This document shows, in pieces, positions 41,099 to 50,367 of a stretch of DNA of 64,000 nucleotides (its first letter is position 1; every line of letters begins with the position of its first letter). The notes under the pieces were generated by a model. The model was given only the letters and a program-made list of their open reading frames with translations, was not told where the DNA came from and did no database searches. Where the stretch lies: the NCBI GenBank assembly GCA_020832305.1, contig JAFIEV010000043.1:19973-83972 (forward strand), read 5' to 3'. Source of the DNA: Cyclobacteriaceae bacterium. GTDB taxonomy: Bacteria > Bacteroidota > Bacteroidia > Cytophagales > Cyclobacteriaceae. The translations under genes and the position numbers were made by a program.

Positions 41099-44080
41099 AT
41101 GTATTTCAATTGTCATACGTGCTATAGTTTCAAATACGGGGTTTTGACGCCGGAAGCGCTTTTTGCCGAAGCGAAGCGTTGTGGTGTTCACAAGATCATA
41201 CTTACCGACATCAACAATACATCGGCATATATAGAGATGCAGCGGATTTGCCGGGAACACGCTGATGAATATCAACTGGAAGTATCGGCAGGTATTGAAT
41301 TCAGGAGAAATCATGAGCTGTTGTATATAGGCCTGGCCATCAACAATGCAGGCTTTGAAGAATTGAACCGGTTTTTATCATATTACAATTTGAAACAAAT
41401 GCCGCTGCCTTCAGCAGCGCCCCGTTTCGACAATTGCTTTATCATCTATCCCATGGGTAAAAAAGCACCGGAAGCCTTATATGAGAATGAGTATATTGGC
41501 ATCCGGCCCTTTGAAGTCCCGCGTCTATTATCTTCTGCTTATAATTTGCATAGCAGCAAACTGGTGGCGCTTCATTCGGTGACCTTTGCCTCCAGGGTTG
41601 ATTTCAATACACATCGGTTATTGCGGGCTATTGATGTCAACACGGTGCTCAGCAAGCTCGACACATCCCTTCAGGCCCATCCTGGCGAGGTTATGATGCC
41701 GGTTTCTGAGATTATGTCGTGGTACTGGCAGCACCCACGGATCATATCCAACACCCAGCGCATATTGGAGGTATGCCGGGTTACCTTTGAGCCCGGGGGC
41801 AACAAAAACAAAAAGACCTACGGAAGCAGCCGTGCCGAAGACCACGATCACCTGCGCAGCAAAGCCTTGGAGGGTTTTCAGCGCCGCTACCTAAACTACA
41901 GCGCCTACGCCATGGAGCGTTTGCTGAAGGAGTTACACGTGATTGCTGATCGGGAATTTGAATCGTATTTTCTCATTTCGCTCGACATAGTCGAATATGC
42001 CCGTCACCGCAATTTCGCCTATGTAGGCAGGGGAAGTGGGGCGAACAGTATGGTTGCATATTGCCTGGGAATAACCGAGGTCGACCCCATTGAGCTCGAC
42101 CTCTATTTTGAGCGTTTTCTCAATCCATACCGGAGTTCTCCGCCTGATTTTGATATCGATTTTTCATGGAAAGAGCGCGATGATGTCATCGAATATGTAT
42201 TGAAAAAGTACGGCCCTGACCATGCCATTTTGCTGGCTTCCTTCAACACCTTTCAGGGGCGTTCGGTTTTACGTGAATTGGGCAAAGTGTTTGGCCTTCC
42301 TCCTGCTGAAATTGACGCACTTGTTGATCATCCGGCGCGGATGCAGGAAAAAGACGAAATTACAAGGCTTATCTTTCGCTATGCCCGTCGCCTGCATGAC
42401 CTGCCCCAGCACCTTTCGATACATGCAGGCGGTTTACTCATTACCGAGCTTCCCGTATACGCCTACACCGCTGCCGATCTGCCCCCCAAAGGCTTTCCCA
42501 TCAGCCACTTCGACATGTACGGCGCCGAGGACATGGGTATTCACAAATTCGATATCCTGAGTCAGCGCGGACTTGGCCACATAAAAGACACGGTGGCCCT
42601 GGTGAAAAAAAACCGCAGCACAGACATCGACATCAACAAGATCTCAGCATTTAAAAAAGATCCCAGGATTAACCGGCAACTTGCTGAAGGAAAAGCAATG
42701 GGCTGTTTTTACATAGAGTCACCGGCCATGCGTATGTTGCTGGGAAAACTCAGATGCGACAACTACATCACGCTGGTCGCTGCCAGTTCTATCATACGGC
42801 CCGGCGTTGCAAGATCCGGAATGATGCGCGAGTACATTTACCGGCACCACAATCCCGGAAAATTTCAATACATACACCCAAGGATGGAAGAACTCATGCG
42901 AGAAAGCTATGGTGTAATGGTTTATCAGGAAGACGTAATCAAAGTAGCACATCACTTTGCCGGCCTCGATCTGGCCGAAGCCGACATTCTCAGGCGGGGT
43001 ATGTCCGGAAAATTCAGATCACGCGCCGAGTTTCAAAAGGTAGAACAAAAGTTTTTCGAAAACTGTCGGCAAAAAGGATACCCCGATGAGATCACGAGGG
43101 AAGTATGGCGGCAGATAGAAAGCTTTTCCGGTTATTCTTTTTCCAAAGCACATTCTGCAAGTTATGCTGTGGAAAGCTATCAGAGTCTGTACCTTAAAAC
43201 ATACTTCCCCATAGAATTTATGGTTGGTGTAATCAACAACTTTGGAGGCTTCTACCGCACTGAAATGTATTTTCATGAGGCACGCATGGCGGGTGCGCAC
43301 ATTGAGCCTCCCTGTGTAAATCACAGTGAATACCTTACCTCAGTATGCGGGCAAACCCTTTACACAGGCTTTATTCACATGAAAAGTCTGGAACAAAAGA
43401 TCGGCTTAAGCATTCCCGAAGAGCGCCAACGCCACGGTTCGTACCGAAGTCTGCAGGATTTTATCAGCAGGGTTCCCATTGGTCTTGAGCAGCTAAACCT
43501 GCTGATAAAAATAGGCGCTTTTCGAAGTACTGGTCTTTCGGTAAGGGCCTTGCTGTGGCAGGCCAGACTGCAATTTACAGAAGGGAAGTCATTGCGCCAC
43601 AGTAAATCGTTGTTTGATAATCCGGCGGGTGATTATGCCTTGCCCGAATTTGAACGGCACCCCCTCGATGATGCCTTTTACCAGCTTGAAATTCTCGGAT
43701 TTCCGCTTTGCGACCCTTTTTCACTTCTTCCGGAAGCCTTCGACGATGAAATACAGGCAGCACAATTAAACGCTTGCCAGGGAAAAAAAGTCAAAATAAC
43801 CGGCTATCTGGTCACCACTAAAAACACACATACCAAAGATCATAAACTCATGCATTTTGGCACTTTTATCGACCGAAGCGGCATGTATTTCGACACAACC
43901 CACTTCCCGAATATCTGCCATGCATTTCCATTCAGAGGAAAAGGCTTTTACTGCATCGAAGGAAAAGTCCTTGAAGATTTTGGATATCCGATGATCGAAG
44001 TAGTCAGCATGCAAAAATTACCTATGTACAAGCGGAAAACACCAGATGAACCACATTCTCAGGCCCTAAATACGCAATAA
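41099..44080 (+). CDS. DNA polymerase III alpha subunit, DnaE2-like
   Basis: A 993-residue C-family DNA polymerase, shorter than replicative DnaE (about 1150-1200) and close to the accessory DnaE2 size. The N-terminal PHP domain looks catalytically dead: the expected His at position 4 is Asn (FNCHT), and the expected His after LTD is Ile38 (LTDINN). The palm has PDFDIDF with catalytic D350 and D352, preceded by YVGRGSGANSMVAY. Fingers and helix-hairpin-helix regions follow, and a C-terminal OB fold (about 885-975, KKVKITGYLV). Likely role: translesion synthesis in DNA damage. The usual partners imuA/imuB and lexA are absent here. GC content is visibly higher than in its neighbours. Confidence 0.9.
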   Translation: MYFNCHTCYSFKYGVLTPEALFAEAKRCGVHKIILTDINNTSAYIEMQRICREHADEYQLEVSAGIEFRRNHELLYIGLAINNAGFEELNRFLSYYNLKQMPLPSAAPRFDNCFIIYPMGKKAPEALYENEYIGIRPFEVPRLLSSAYNLHSSKLVALHSVTFASRVDFNTHRLLRAIDVNTVLSKLDTSLQAHPGEVMMPVSEIMSWYWQHPRIISNTQRILEVCRVTFEPGGNKNKKTYGSSRAEDHDHLRSKALEGFQRRYLNYSAYAMERLLKELHVIADREFESYFLISLDIVEYARHRNFAYVGRGSGANSMVAYCLGITEVDPIELDLYFERFLNPYRSSPPDFDIDFSWKERDDVIEYVLKKYGPDHAILLASFNTFQGRSVLRELGKVFGLPPAEIDALVDHPARMQEKDEITRLIFRYARRLHDLPQHLSIHAGGLLITELPVYAYTAADLPPKGFPISHFDMYGAEDMGIHKFDILSQRGLGHIKDTVALVKKNRSTDIDINKISAFKKDPRINRQLAEGKAMGCFYIESPAMRMLLGKLRCDNYITLVAASSIIRPGVARSGMMREYIYRHHNPGKFQYIHPRMEELMRESYGVMVYQEDVIKVAHHFAGLDLAEADILRRGMSGKFRSRAEFQKVEQKFFENCRQKGYPDEITREVWRQIESFSGYSFSKAHSASYAVESYQSLYLKTYFPIEFMVGVINNFGGFYRTEMYFHEARMAGAHIEPPCVNHSEYLTSVCGQTLYTGFIHMKSLEQKIGLSIPEERQRHGSYRSLQDFISRVPIGLEQLNLLIKIGAFRSTGLSVRALLWQARLQFTEGKSLRHSKSLFDNPAGDYALPEFERHPLDDAFYQLEILGFPLCDPFSLLPEAFDDEIQAAQLNACQGKKVKITGYLVTTKNTHTKDHKLMHFGTFIDRSGMYFDTTHFPNICHAFPFRGKGFYCIEGKVLEDFGYPMIEVVSMQKLPMYKRKTPDEPHSQALNTQ

Positions 44081-44223
44081 ATGGCGCGAATAGTAAGTTA
44101 ATAATTATAATATATTTCAAAATTGCAGCTTTTTGCAACCTATATACCTCATTGGTTGTTAATGATGTAAAAGAATGCAGCCTGTATAGCTGTGGTTTGG
44201 TTAAAATGACAATTCTACACAAA

Positions 44224-44910
44224 ATGACATACATAAACCGGTTTCTGAAGCGACCCATCTATACGATGGCGTTTTTGTGTTGTGCCTTAGGCGCCAGTGC
44301 CCAGGGGCAGCAAAAGGGATTGAAAATTGCCAAGTTGAAATACCATGGCGGAGGTGACTGGTATGCCAACAAAACAGCCTTACCCAATCTGATACATTTT
44401 TGTAATACACATCTGAACATGGGACTGGCATCGGCTGAAGATGTTGTAGAAGTAGGCAGTCCTGATATTTTTCTGTACCCTTATGTATATATGACCGGGC
44501 ACGGAAATGTGGTGTTTAATGAACAGGAAGCCAGGAATCTGCGAAACTACCTTATTGCCGGTGGTTTTTTGCATATTGATGACAATTACGGACTGGATCC
44601 GTTTATCAGACTGGAGATGAAAAAAGTTTTTCCCGATCTGGATTTCGTTGAACTGCCTTTTGACCATAAAATTTATCATCAAAAATTCCAATTCAACGAA
44701 GGCTTGCCCAAAGTACATGAGCATGACGGCAAACCACCCCAGGGTTTTGCCCTGGTATATCAAGGCAGGGTAGTGTGTTTTTACAGCTATGAATCTGATC
44801 TCGGCAATGGCTGGGAAGATCAGAACATTTACAACAATCCTGAGCATATTCGTCAGGCAGCTTTAAAGGCTGGCGCCAATATACTGTCCTTTGCCTTTAC
44901 GCAGGATTGA
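44224..44910 (+). CDS. DUF4159-domain exported protein
   Basis: A 228-residue protein with a signal peptide (MTYINRFLKRPIYTMAFL, cleavage near GASAQ). The mature part matches DUF4159: IAKLKYHGGGDWYANKTALPN quoted in part by its core YHGGGDWYAN, then FLYPYVYMTGHGN, LRNYLIAGGFLHIDDNYG and DHKIYH. The fold resembles a glutamine-amidotransferase-like/ThuA-type domain; function is unknown, though it is broadly conserved in Bacteroidota and beyond. Several in-frame ATGs lie upstream (44206 and earlier); I chose 44224, which begins directly before the basic-hydrophobic signal. It is monocistronic as far as seen. Confidence 0.88.
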   Translation: MTYINRFLKRPIYTMAFLCCALGASAQGQQKGLKIAKLKYHGGGDWYANKTALPNLIHFCNTHLNMGLASAEDVVEVGSPDIFLYPYVYMTGHGNVVFNEQEARNLRNYLIAGGFLHIDDNYGLDPFIRLEMKKVFPDLDFVELPFDHKIYHQKFQFNEGLPKVHEHDGKPPQGFALVYQGRVVCFYSYESDLGNGWEDQNIYNNPEHIRQAALKAGANILSFAFTQD

Positions 44911-45001
44911 CAACATACGATCTTCACCAGCTGGCACATTGTTTGCGTAAAAAAACCCAGACTGTGTTCAGACTGTAATGCGAATTATATAAATTTGGCC
45001 G

Positions 45002-45052
45002 TTATACGTCTGAAGTATATGGCAAACAAAATATTTACTTATACACGTATAA
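45002..45052. repeat. 8-bp inverted repeat in the leader of the MORN gene
   Basis: TTATACGT (45002-45009) is inverted at 45045-45052 (ACGTATAA), 35 nt apart, directly after a TAAATTTG at 44990-44997 that resembles a -7 box. It may be an operator or leader structure; short arms make chance occurrence possible. Confidence 0.3.
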
Positions 45053-45113
45053 AAAATTACAAGAATAATGAGGCCATAAAATACAATCAAGAGTCCTGAA
45101 CCTTTAAAGATAT

Positions 45114-46619
45114 ATGAGACAATCGATTTTCTTATCTACATGCCTAATGCTGATCTTCTCAGGCATAAGCAGTATCGCCGCATATGCACAAAGCAAATCC
45201 CAGGTTATTTACAATGCCGACAGCACCCTGCGTGGTCAGGGTGTAATGGTAGACGGCAAACAAATCGGGCTTTGGGTATATTATGACAAAGACGGCAACC
45301 TTATTCAAAGAGGTGAGTTTGTCGACGGTAAACGAAACGGCATCTGGCAGGTATTTGACAAGAACGGCAATATCACCATGGAAGTTCCTTACAAAAACGA
45401 TATATCTGAAGGCGTTTTAAGGCGTTTTTATACCAGCCGGAAATTACAGGAAGAAAGTGAAATATTCAATGATGTAAATATAGGCGCTTTTAAAGAGCTG
45501 CATGAAAACGGCCGTACCAAGACTACCGGAGCGTATAAAGCCGGGTTAAAAGTCGGCAAATGGCTGTCGTACCACAGCAATGGCATCATCGAATCGGAAG
45601 CCAGTTATCGCAATGACTCAATCGACGGATCTCTCAAGCGCTATAATGAATGGGGCGTGCTTGTTTTGAGTGCTGACTACAAACGCGGCAGGAAGTACGG
45701 AAAATACGAACAGTATTTTGACAATGGAATGGTAATGAACAAAGGCATATATCAGGATGACCTTGAAATCGGAGAGTGGATTGAATACTACGATAACGGC
45801 ACCGTCCGCTCCAAAAAAAAATATGAAGAAGGTTTACCAGTCGGACAATGGGAGTTTTTTCATGCCAATGGCAAAATATTTAAAGTCATTAACTTTTCCG
45901 AAGGCCTGGAAACAGGCATCTATCTGGAATATCATCCTAATGGTACCCTGAGTGTAAAAGGACAGTATGTAGAAGGGCAACGCACCGGCATCTGGCAAAA
46001 TTATCATGAAAACGGTACAATCTTTGCCGAAGGCCCTTACGAAAACGACGTAAAGACAGGTAAATGGAGATATTTCGACCAAAAAGGAAACCTGGCTTCT
46101 GAAGGTCCTTTCAGGGCAGATGCTGAAAACGGACAATGGATTTTCTTTCACGAAGGGGGGCAGCTCAGGTCAATTGGTGAGTTTATACGCGGAAAAGAGC
46201 ATGGTTTATGGGGGCATTTTCATGTCAATGGCCAACTTATGCAGGAAGATACATGGCTCAACGGCTTGTTTATGGAGGTAGGGCCATATTATTTGCCTAA
46301 TGGCGATTCCCTCAACCCCGGCACCTTGAAACAAGGCACAGGTACTACCCTCACCTATCATGACAATGGTCAGATAAAAGAAGAAAAAACCTGGGAAAAA
46401 GGCCAGCTCAACGGCATGTCAAAATTGTATTCAGACCGGGGCGTATTGCTCGCAGAAGGGCCTTTTAAGGATGGACTCAAAGATGGCAACTGGAAATACT
46501 ATCACCGCAACGGCACCCTCGAATCTCAGGGAAAATATGAAAAAGGTGAGTTTAAAGGCACCTGGTTTTTCTTTAACCGGAGCGGGAGAATTATTGAAAG
46601 GCTCAGATATGATGAGTAA
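45114..46619 (+). CDS. Secreted MORN-repeat (MORN_2) protein
   Basis: A 501-residue exported protein: signal peptide to about AAYAQ, then about twenty tandem 20-24-residue MORN_2-type repeats filling the rest (for example GLWVYYDKDGNLIQRGEF, GKWLSYHSNGIIESEASY, GNWKYYHRNGTLESQGKY). The motif is G-x-W-x-x-Y-x-x-N-G-x-x-x-x-E-x-x-Y. Such beta-hairpin repeats form elongated solenoids. Many genomes label them YwqK-like antitoxins, but that name has no support here: there is no toxin neighbour and the protein is secreted. The closing residues LRYDE carry no T9SS tail, so it probably stays periplasmic. Function unknown. Confidence 0.9.
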   Translation: MRQSIFLSTCLMLIFSGISSIAAYAQSKSQVIYNADSTLRGQGVMVDGKQIGLWVYYDKDGNLIQRGEFVDGKRNGIWQVFDKNGNITMEVPYKNDISEGVLRRFYTSRKLQEESEIFNDVNIGAFKELHENGRTKTTGAYKAGLKVGKWLSYHSNGIIESEASYRNDSIDGSLKRYNEWGVLVLSADYKRGRKYGKYEQYFDNGMVMNKGIYQDDLEIGEWIEYYDNGTVRSKKKYEEGLPVGQWEFFHANGKIFKVINFSEGLETGIYLEYHPNGTLSVKGQYVEGQRTGIWQNYHENGTIFAEGPYENDVKTGKWRYFDQKGNLASEGPFRADAENGQWIFFHEGGQLRSIGEFIRGKEHGLWGHFHVNGQLMQEDTWLNGLFMEVGPYYLPNGDSLNPGTLKQGTGTTLTYHDNGQIKEEKTWEKGQLNGMSKLYSDRGVLLAEGPFKDGLKDGNWKYYHRNGTLESQGKYEKGEFKGTWFFFNRSGRIIERLRYDE

Positions 46620-46658
46620 ATCTGCTGGTGTTGAATAAGCAAATTAGTTGAAGGCATT

Positions 46659-47291
46659 ATGTCTTATAAACTTACCAAATCTATAGCCGAAAGATTTATA
46701 AGTCTGTTCCTGCTGTTTGCTTTATCACCCTTGCTGTTACTGATTTTGCTTATACTGGCATCGGGCGGTCCGAAAAATATTTTTTTCATTCAAAATCGCA
46801 CAGGTAAAGACCAGAAAATTTTCAGGCTCATCAAGTTCAAAACCATGCGGGATAATGCGGCGGGCCTATTACAGGATAAAGATAGGTTGACCTTTTTTGG
46901 AAGACTTCTCCGTAGCAGCTCCTTAGATGAGTTACCTCAACTGTGGAATGTATTGACCGGACAAATGTCACTGATTGGTCCCAGACCACTTCTGCCCGAA
47001 TACCTGCCCTGGTATTATGCATGCGAAAGACTTCGCTTTACAGTAAGGCCTGGCATCACCGGCCTGGCACAGATAAAAGGCAGGAATTCGATCCCATGGA
47101 AACATCGCCTGAGATATGATACATTTTACGCACAAAAAATATGTTTTTCACTTGATCTTTTTATATTCCTGCATACACTTCTTCTACTTTTTAGCAGAAA
47201 CACTATTGAGAAACACGATAAAATTTTTTCACATAGACTTGATGTAGAGCGAAGTACTTTACATCAGACATCTGAAAAAAGCCTATTTTAG
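46659..47291 (+). CDS. Undecaprenyl-phosphate sugar phosphotransferase (minimal PglC-like)
   Basis: A 210-residue membrane phosphoglycosyl transferase that would start a polysaccharide repeat unit by moving a sugar-phosphate to undecaprenyl phosphate. One N-terminal membrane segment (about 12-35), then FFIQNRTGKDQKIF, KFKTMRD, the catalytic Asp-Glu in SSLDELPQLWNVLTGQMSL, GPRPLLPEYL, and VRPGITGLAQIKGRN. Length suits the minimal monotopic type rather than the large WbaP type. The genes around it are unrelated to polysaccharide synthesis, so it is an orphan; a GT4 enzyme lies 11 kb away. It follows the MORN gene by 39 nt and may be co-transcribed. Confidence 0.92.
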   Translation: MSYKLTKSIAERFISLFLLFALSPLLLLILLILASGGPKNIFFIQNRTGKDQKIFRLIKFKTMRDNAAGLLQDKDRLTFFGRLLRSSSLDELPQLWNVLTGQMSLIGPRPLLPEYLPWYYACERLRFTVRPGITGLAQIKGRNSIPWKHRLRYDTFYAQKICFSLDLFIFLHTLLLLFSRNTIEKHDKIFSHRLDVERSTLHQTSEKSLF

Positions 47292-47331
47292 CAGATAAAA
47301 TTATCGATGTTTGAAATAATTGCTTTCTTAA

Positions 47332-47363
47332 TTGTTATTTTTAACCTAAACCCAATATATTTG
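47332..47363 (+). promoter_or_regulatory. Consensus promoter for the outer-membrane barrel gene
   Basis: TTG (47332-47334), 21-nt spacer, TATATTTG (47356-47363), full consensus match. Predicted start near 47370, leader about 60 nt. Confidence 0.7.
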
Positions 47364-47430
47364 AATCTCAAAGGTGCATTATCAAGTGCCGGTAAACCTA
47401 ATTCGTATTGTAAAAATTTACTTGTAAAGC

Positions 47431-48312
47431 ATGGCTTTGATAAAAAATTTTGTTTTGGTAGTATTGTTGCTCACGGTTTTTGCTGAAACAACTTACGCCC
47501 AAAGGTTTACCAACCGCACGCGGTCCCGGAATCTTATTGTCACGGGTGGCATAGGCCCCAGTATTTATTATGGAGACCTGGCTGCCAAAGGTGATCATTC
47601 GCACAATCACATGAGTTTCACGGCCGGAGCCAGATATCACTTTCATGAGCGCTTTGACCTGGGGATGGATATGACATTTTTTAAATTACAAGGAGATGAT
47701 TCGAAAGACCCCATAAAAGCACCCAGAAACCTCTCCTTTGTATCCAATAATTTTGAATTCAGTACCCACATAGCTATAAGTCTACTGCCTGTAAGCGAAC
47801 GTTTCTATCTTCGCCCCATGTTTAATCCATACGTTTTTGCCGGAGTGGGTTTTGTTACCTGGAGTCCAATGGCTGATTTAGATGGAGAGCGGTACAGACT
47901 CAGGCCTCTTCAAACTGAGGGTGTTAATTACAGCGCCATTGCTGCGGTTTTTCCGCTGGGCGCCGGTATAAAATACAGATTAAATCCATTTCTAAGCATA
48001 GTTTTGGAAGGGGCCTATCGCTTCACCACCACCGATTATCTCGACGATGTGAGCAGTGGTATTTTTCCCAATCCAACTTCCTTCGACAATCCCATTGCCA
48101 GACGATTGTCTGACCGCAGTGGGGAAATTGGTCTGGATCCACCACTTTCTGTTCGGGGAAGTCGTGTAAGAGGAAACCCTGGCCGCAATGACGGTTATTT
48201 TCTTTTACATCTGAAGATCGAATATTTTATCGGAAATCTCAATGTAACAGGCACCCAGTACCGGGGCAATATACGGCAACGAAGGCCTGGAATGAATCGC
48301 CGTCGATTCTGA
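47431..48312 (+). CDS. Outer-membrane beta-barrel protein (DUF6089-like)
   Basis: A 293-residue exported protein: signal peptide to about TTYAQ, then an eight-strand-type barrel: NLIVTGGIGPSIYYGDLA, FTAGARYHFHERFDLGMDMTF, FYLRPMFNPYVFAGVGFVTW and LGAGIKYRLNPFLSIVLEGAYRF. The pattern resembles the DUF6089 family of Bacteroidota (assignment from memory). The C-terminus is unusually basic (RQRRPGMNRRRF). Structural or gliding/T9SS-associated roles have been proposed for related barrels, but nothing here shows one. It has its own consensus promoter. Confidence 0.82.
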   Translation: MALIKNFVLVVLLLTVFAETTYAQRFTNRTRSRNLIVTGGIGPSIYYGDLAAKGDHSHNHMSFTAGARYHFHERFDLGMDMTFFKLQGDDSKDPIKAPRNLSFVSNNFEFSTHIAISLLPVSERFYLRPMFNPYVFAGVGFVTWSPMADLDGERYRLRPLQTEGVNYSAIAAVFPLGAGIKYRLNPFLSIVLEGAYRFTTTDYLDDVSSGIFPNPTSFDNPIARRLSDRSGEIGLDPPLSVRGSRVRGNPGRNDGYFLLHLKIEYFIGNLNVTGTQYRGNIRQRRPGMNRRRF

Positions 48313-48550
48313 CGAAAAGCCGGCAGTTTGATTGGTATTTACCAAATATTTTACTTGTTTTTTATATTTCACAAATCAGCAGACAGGCAAGGCGGCAGAT
48401 TGAACATAAATTTATCATAAGATATCGCTTATTAAGCTGCTTTTCAGAACAGATTTCATAAAATTCTGTATTATTGGTTGTTTTTTAGCTTACTTTTAAT
48501 TTAGTTTAGCTTATATTAAAATTCTTTATTGCAAACCCAAATTTTAAGCC

Positions 48551-48937
48551 ATGATATTTAACAATACGCAAATCAACAGGGATATAGCCCTTCTTATTCT
48601 TCGACTTGCAGGCGGCGGACTTATGTTATACGCGCATGGATGGCCAAAGCTGGCCAACTTTACAGAACGCTGGGACACTTTTGCCAATCCACTGGGACTT
48701 GGATCTCCCACATCCCTTATATTAGTAGTATTTGCTGAAGTGGTTTGCGCTACCATGCTTATTCTTGGCTTATTCACTCGCTTTGCCAGCCTGGTACTTA
48801 TTATAAATATGACGGTCATTACCTTTATAGTTCATGCTTCTGATGCTTTTGGTAAAAAAGAACTTCCCCTGTTTTTCCTGTTGGTCTTTCTTGTGATTTT
48901 CCTTGCGGGTTCAGGCAAATACGCTTTGAAAAAATAG
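48551..48937 (+). CDS. DoxX-family membrane protein
   Basis: A 128-residue inner-membrane protein with four predicted helices and the DoxX pattern: ILRLAGGGLMLYAHGWPKL, an amphipathic loop, FAEVVCATMLILGLFTRFASL and a final FFLLVFLVIFLAGSGKYAL. Family members are linked to redox or thiol metabolism, but the role is unsettled. It precedes the MFS transporter by 66 nt on the same strand. Confidence 0.9.
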   Translation: MIFNNTQINRDIALLILRLAGGGLMLYAHGWPKLANFTERWDTFANPLGLGSPTSLILVVFAEVVCATMLILGLFTRFASLVLIINMTVITFIVHASDAFGKKELPLFFLLVFLVIFLAGSGKYALKK

Positions 48938-49003
48938 AGCGAAGATGTTCGATACAAAACTTTTGAATTTCTTTAGCTTAAACCGTTTTTCTCAACATCA
49001 GAC

Positions 49004-50329
49004 ATGAATAAAAATCTTTTTCTGGGCGCACTTGTAGCCGCGCTGGGTGGTCTTTTATTTGGTTTTGACACCGCAGTTATTTCCGGTGCAGAACAATCCA
49101 TCAAAGAGGTTTACCAGCTGGAAGGCTTCTGGCACGGATTTACCAATGCCATTGCCCTGATCGGCACCATTATTGGCGCTTTATTCAGCGGCAAACCGGC
49201 TGAACGTGTTGGCAGAAGAAAAGTTTTGATATTCATCGCGGTGCTATATACCATTTCAGCCCTGGGCAGCGCACTTGCAGGAAATTGGCATACCTTTTTG
49301 TTATACCGCTTTCTGGGCGGATTAGGAGTAGGCGCTTCTTCGGTGGTAGGGCCTATGTACATTTCGGAAATATCTCCTGCCGCCTTGAGGGGAAGATTGG
49401 TGGCATTATTTCAGTTTAATATAGTTTTTGGCATTCTGCTGGCTTTTCTTTCAAACTTTTACATAAATCGCATATTTGAACAAGATGCCTGGAGGTGGAT
49501 GCTCGGTGTAGAAACAATACCTGCGCTGTTGTTTTTTATATTGTTGTTTTTAATTCCTGAAAGCCCCCGATGGCTGGTCAGAAAATTCAGAAATGAAGAG
49601 GCCCTTGCCACCCTTCGAAAGCTTGGAAGCGTCAGGGCTGATGCAGAACTACAGGAAATAGAAGACTCAATGCAGGAGGAAAAAAAAGGTGTTACTGAAC
49701 CTTTATTCATTAAGAAATACCGCTTTCCCATCATTTGTGCAGTACTATTGGCTACTTTTAACCAGTTTTCAGGCATTAATGCCTTGATGTATTATTCACC
49801 CAGGATATTTGAAATGACCGGTGTAGCCAGAGATTCTGCCCTAATGCAGGCAGCTATAATCGGTGTAACCAATATGATTTTTACCATACTTGCCATGACA
49901 GTAATTGATCGTTTTGGCAGAAAGAAACTCCTCATTATAGGCTCCGTTGGCATGATTTTATTTTTGGGGCTCACAGCCCAGGCATTTTACCGGCAGGCTT
50001 TCGATGGCTTTGGTATCGTCATTTATCTGGTGGGTTTTATCGGCTTCTTTGCTTTTTCACAGGGTGCGGTTATATGGGTATTTATTTCAGAAATATTTCC
50101 AAATGCCGTCAGGGCCAAAGGACAGGCGCTGGGCAGTTTTACCCATTGGTTCTGGGCAGCCGCTTTAACATGGACCTTTCCTGTGGTAGCTGAAATGAAA
50201 AGCGGGGGTACCATTGCTTTTTCATTCTTTACCGTTGCCATGGTATTACATTTGGTATTTGTCGTAAAAATGCTACCCGAGACCAAGGGCAGGTCATTGG
50301 AAGAACTGCAGCGCGAATTGATTCATTAA
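49004..50329 (+). CDS. Sugar-porter-family MFS transporter
   Basis: A 441-residue proton-coupled sugar importer of the inner membrane with 12 helices. Landmarks of the sugar-porter subfamily: LGGLLFGFDTAVISGA in helix 1, ERVGRRKVL after helix 2, FLGGLGVGASSVVGPMYISEI, PESPRWLVRK after helix 6, NQFSGINALMYYSPRIF in helix 7, DRFGRKKLL and the C-terminal PETKGRSLEEL. Hexose or pentose specificity cannot be fixed. Its neighbours on the other strand are glycan-degrading enzymes, so uptake of the monosaccharides they release is a fair inference. Confidence 0.94.
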   Translation: MNKNLFLGALVAALGGLLFGFDTAVISGAEQSIKEVYQLEGFWHGFTNAIALIGTIIGALFSGKPAERVGRRKVLIFIAVLYTISALGSALAGNWHTFLLYRFLGGLGVGASSVVGPMYISEISPAALRGRLVALFQFNIVFGILLAFLSNFYINRIFEQDAWRWMLGVETIPALLFFILLFLIPESPRWLVRKFRNEEALATLRKLGSVRADAELQEIEDSMQEEKKGVTEPLFIKKYRFPIICAVLLATFNQFSGINALMYYSPRIFEMTGVARDSALMQAAIIGVTNMIFTILAMTVIDRFGRKKLLIIGSVGMILFLGLTAQAFYRQAFDGFGIVIYLVGFIGFFAFSQGAVIWVFISEIFPNAVRAKGQALGSFTHWFWAAALTWTFPVVAEMKSGGTIAFSFFTVAMVLHLVFVVKMLPETKGRSLEELQRELIH

Positions 50330-50367
50330 CCTTTTTCTTATTTCAGAATCAGGATCAGGCTGCAATT

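Noticed and set aside
45114..46619. Antitoxin role for the MORN-repeat protein
   Set aside because: The YwqK-antitoxin label attached to such repeats is not supported: the protein is secreted and no toxin gene is adjacent.
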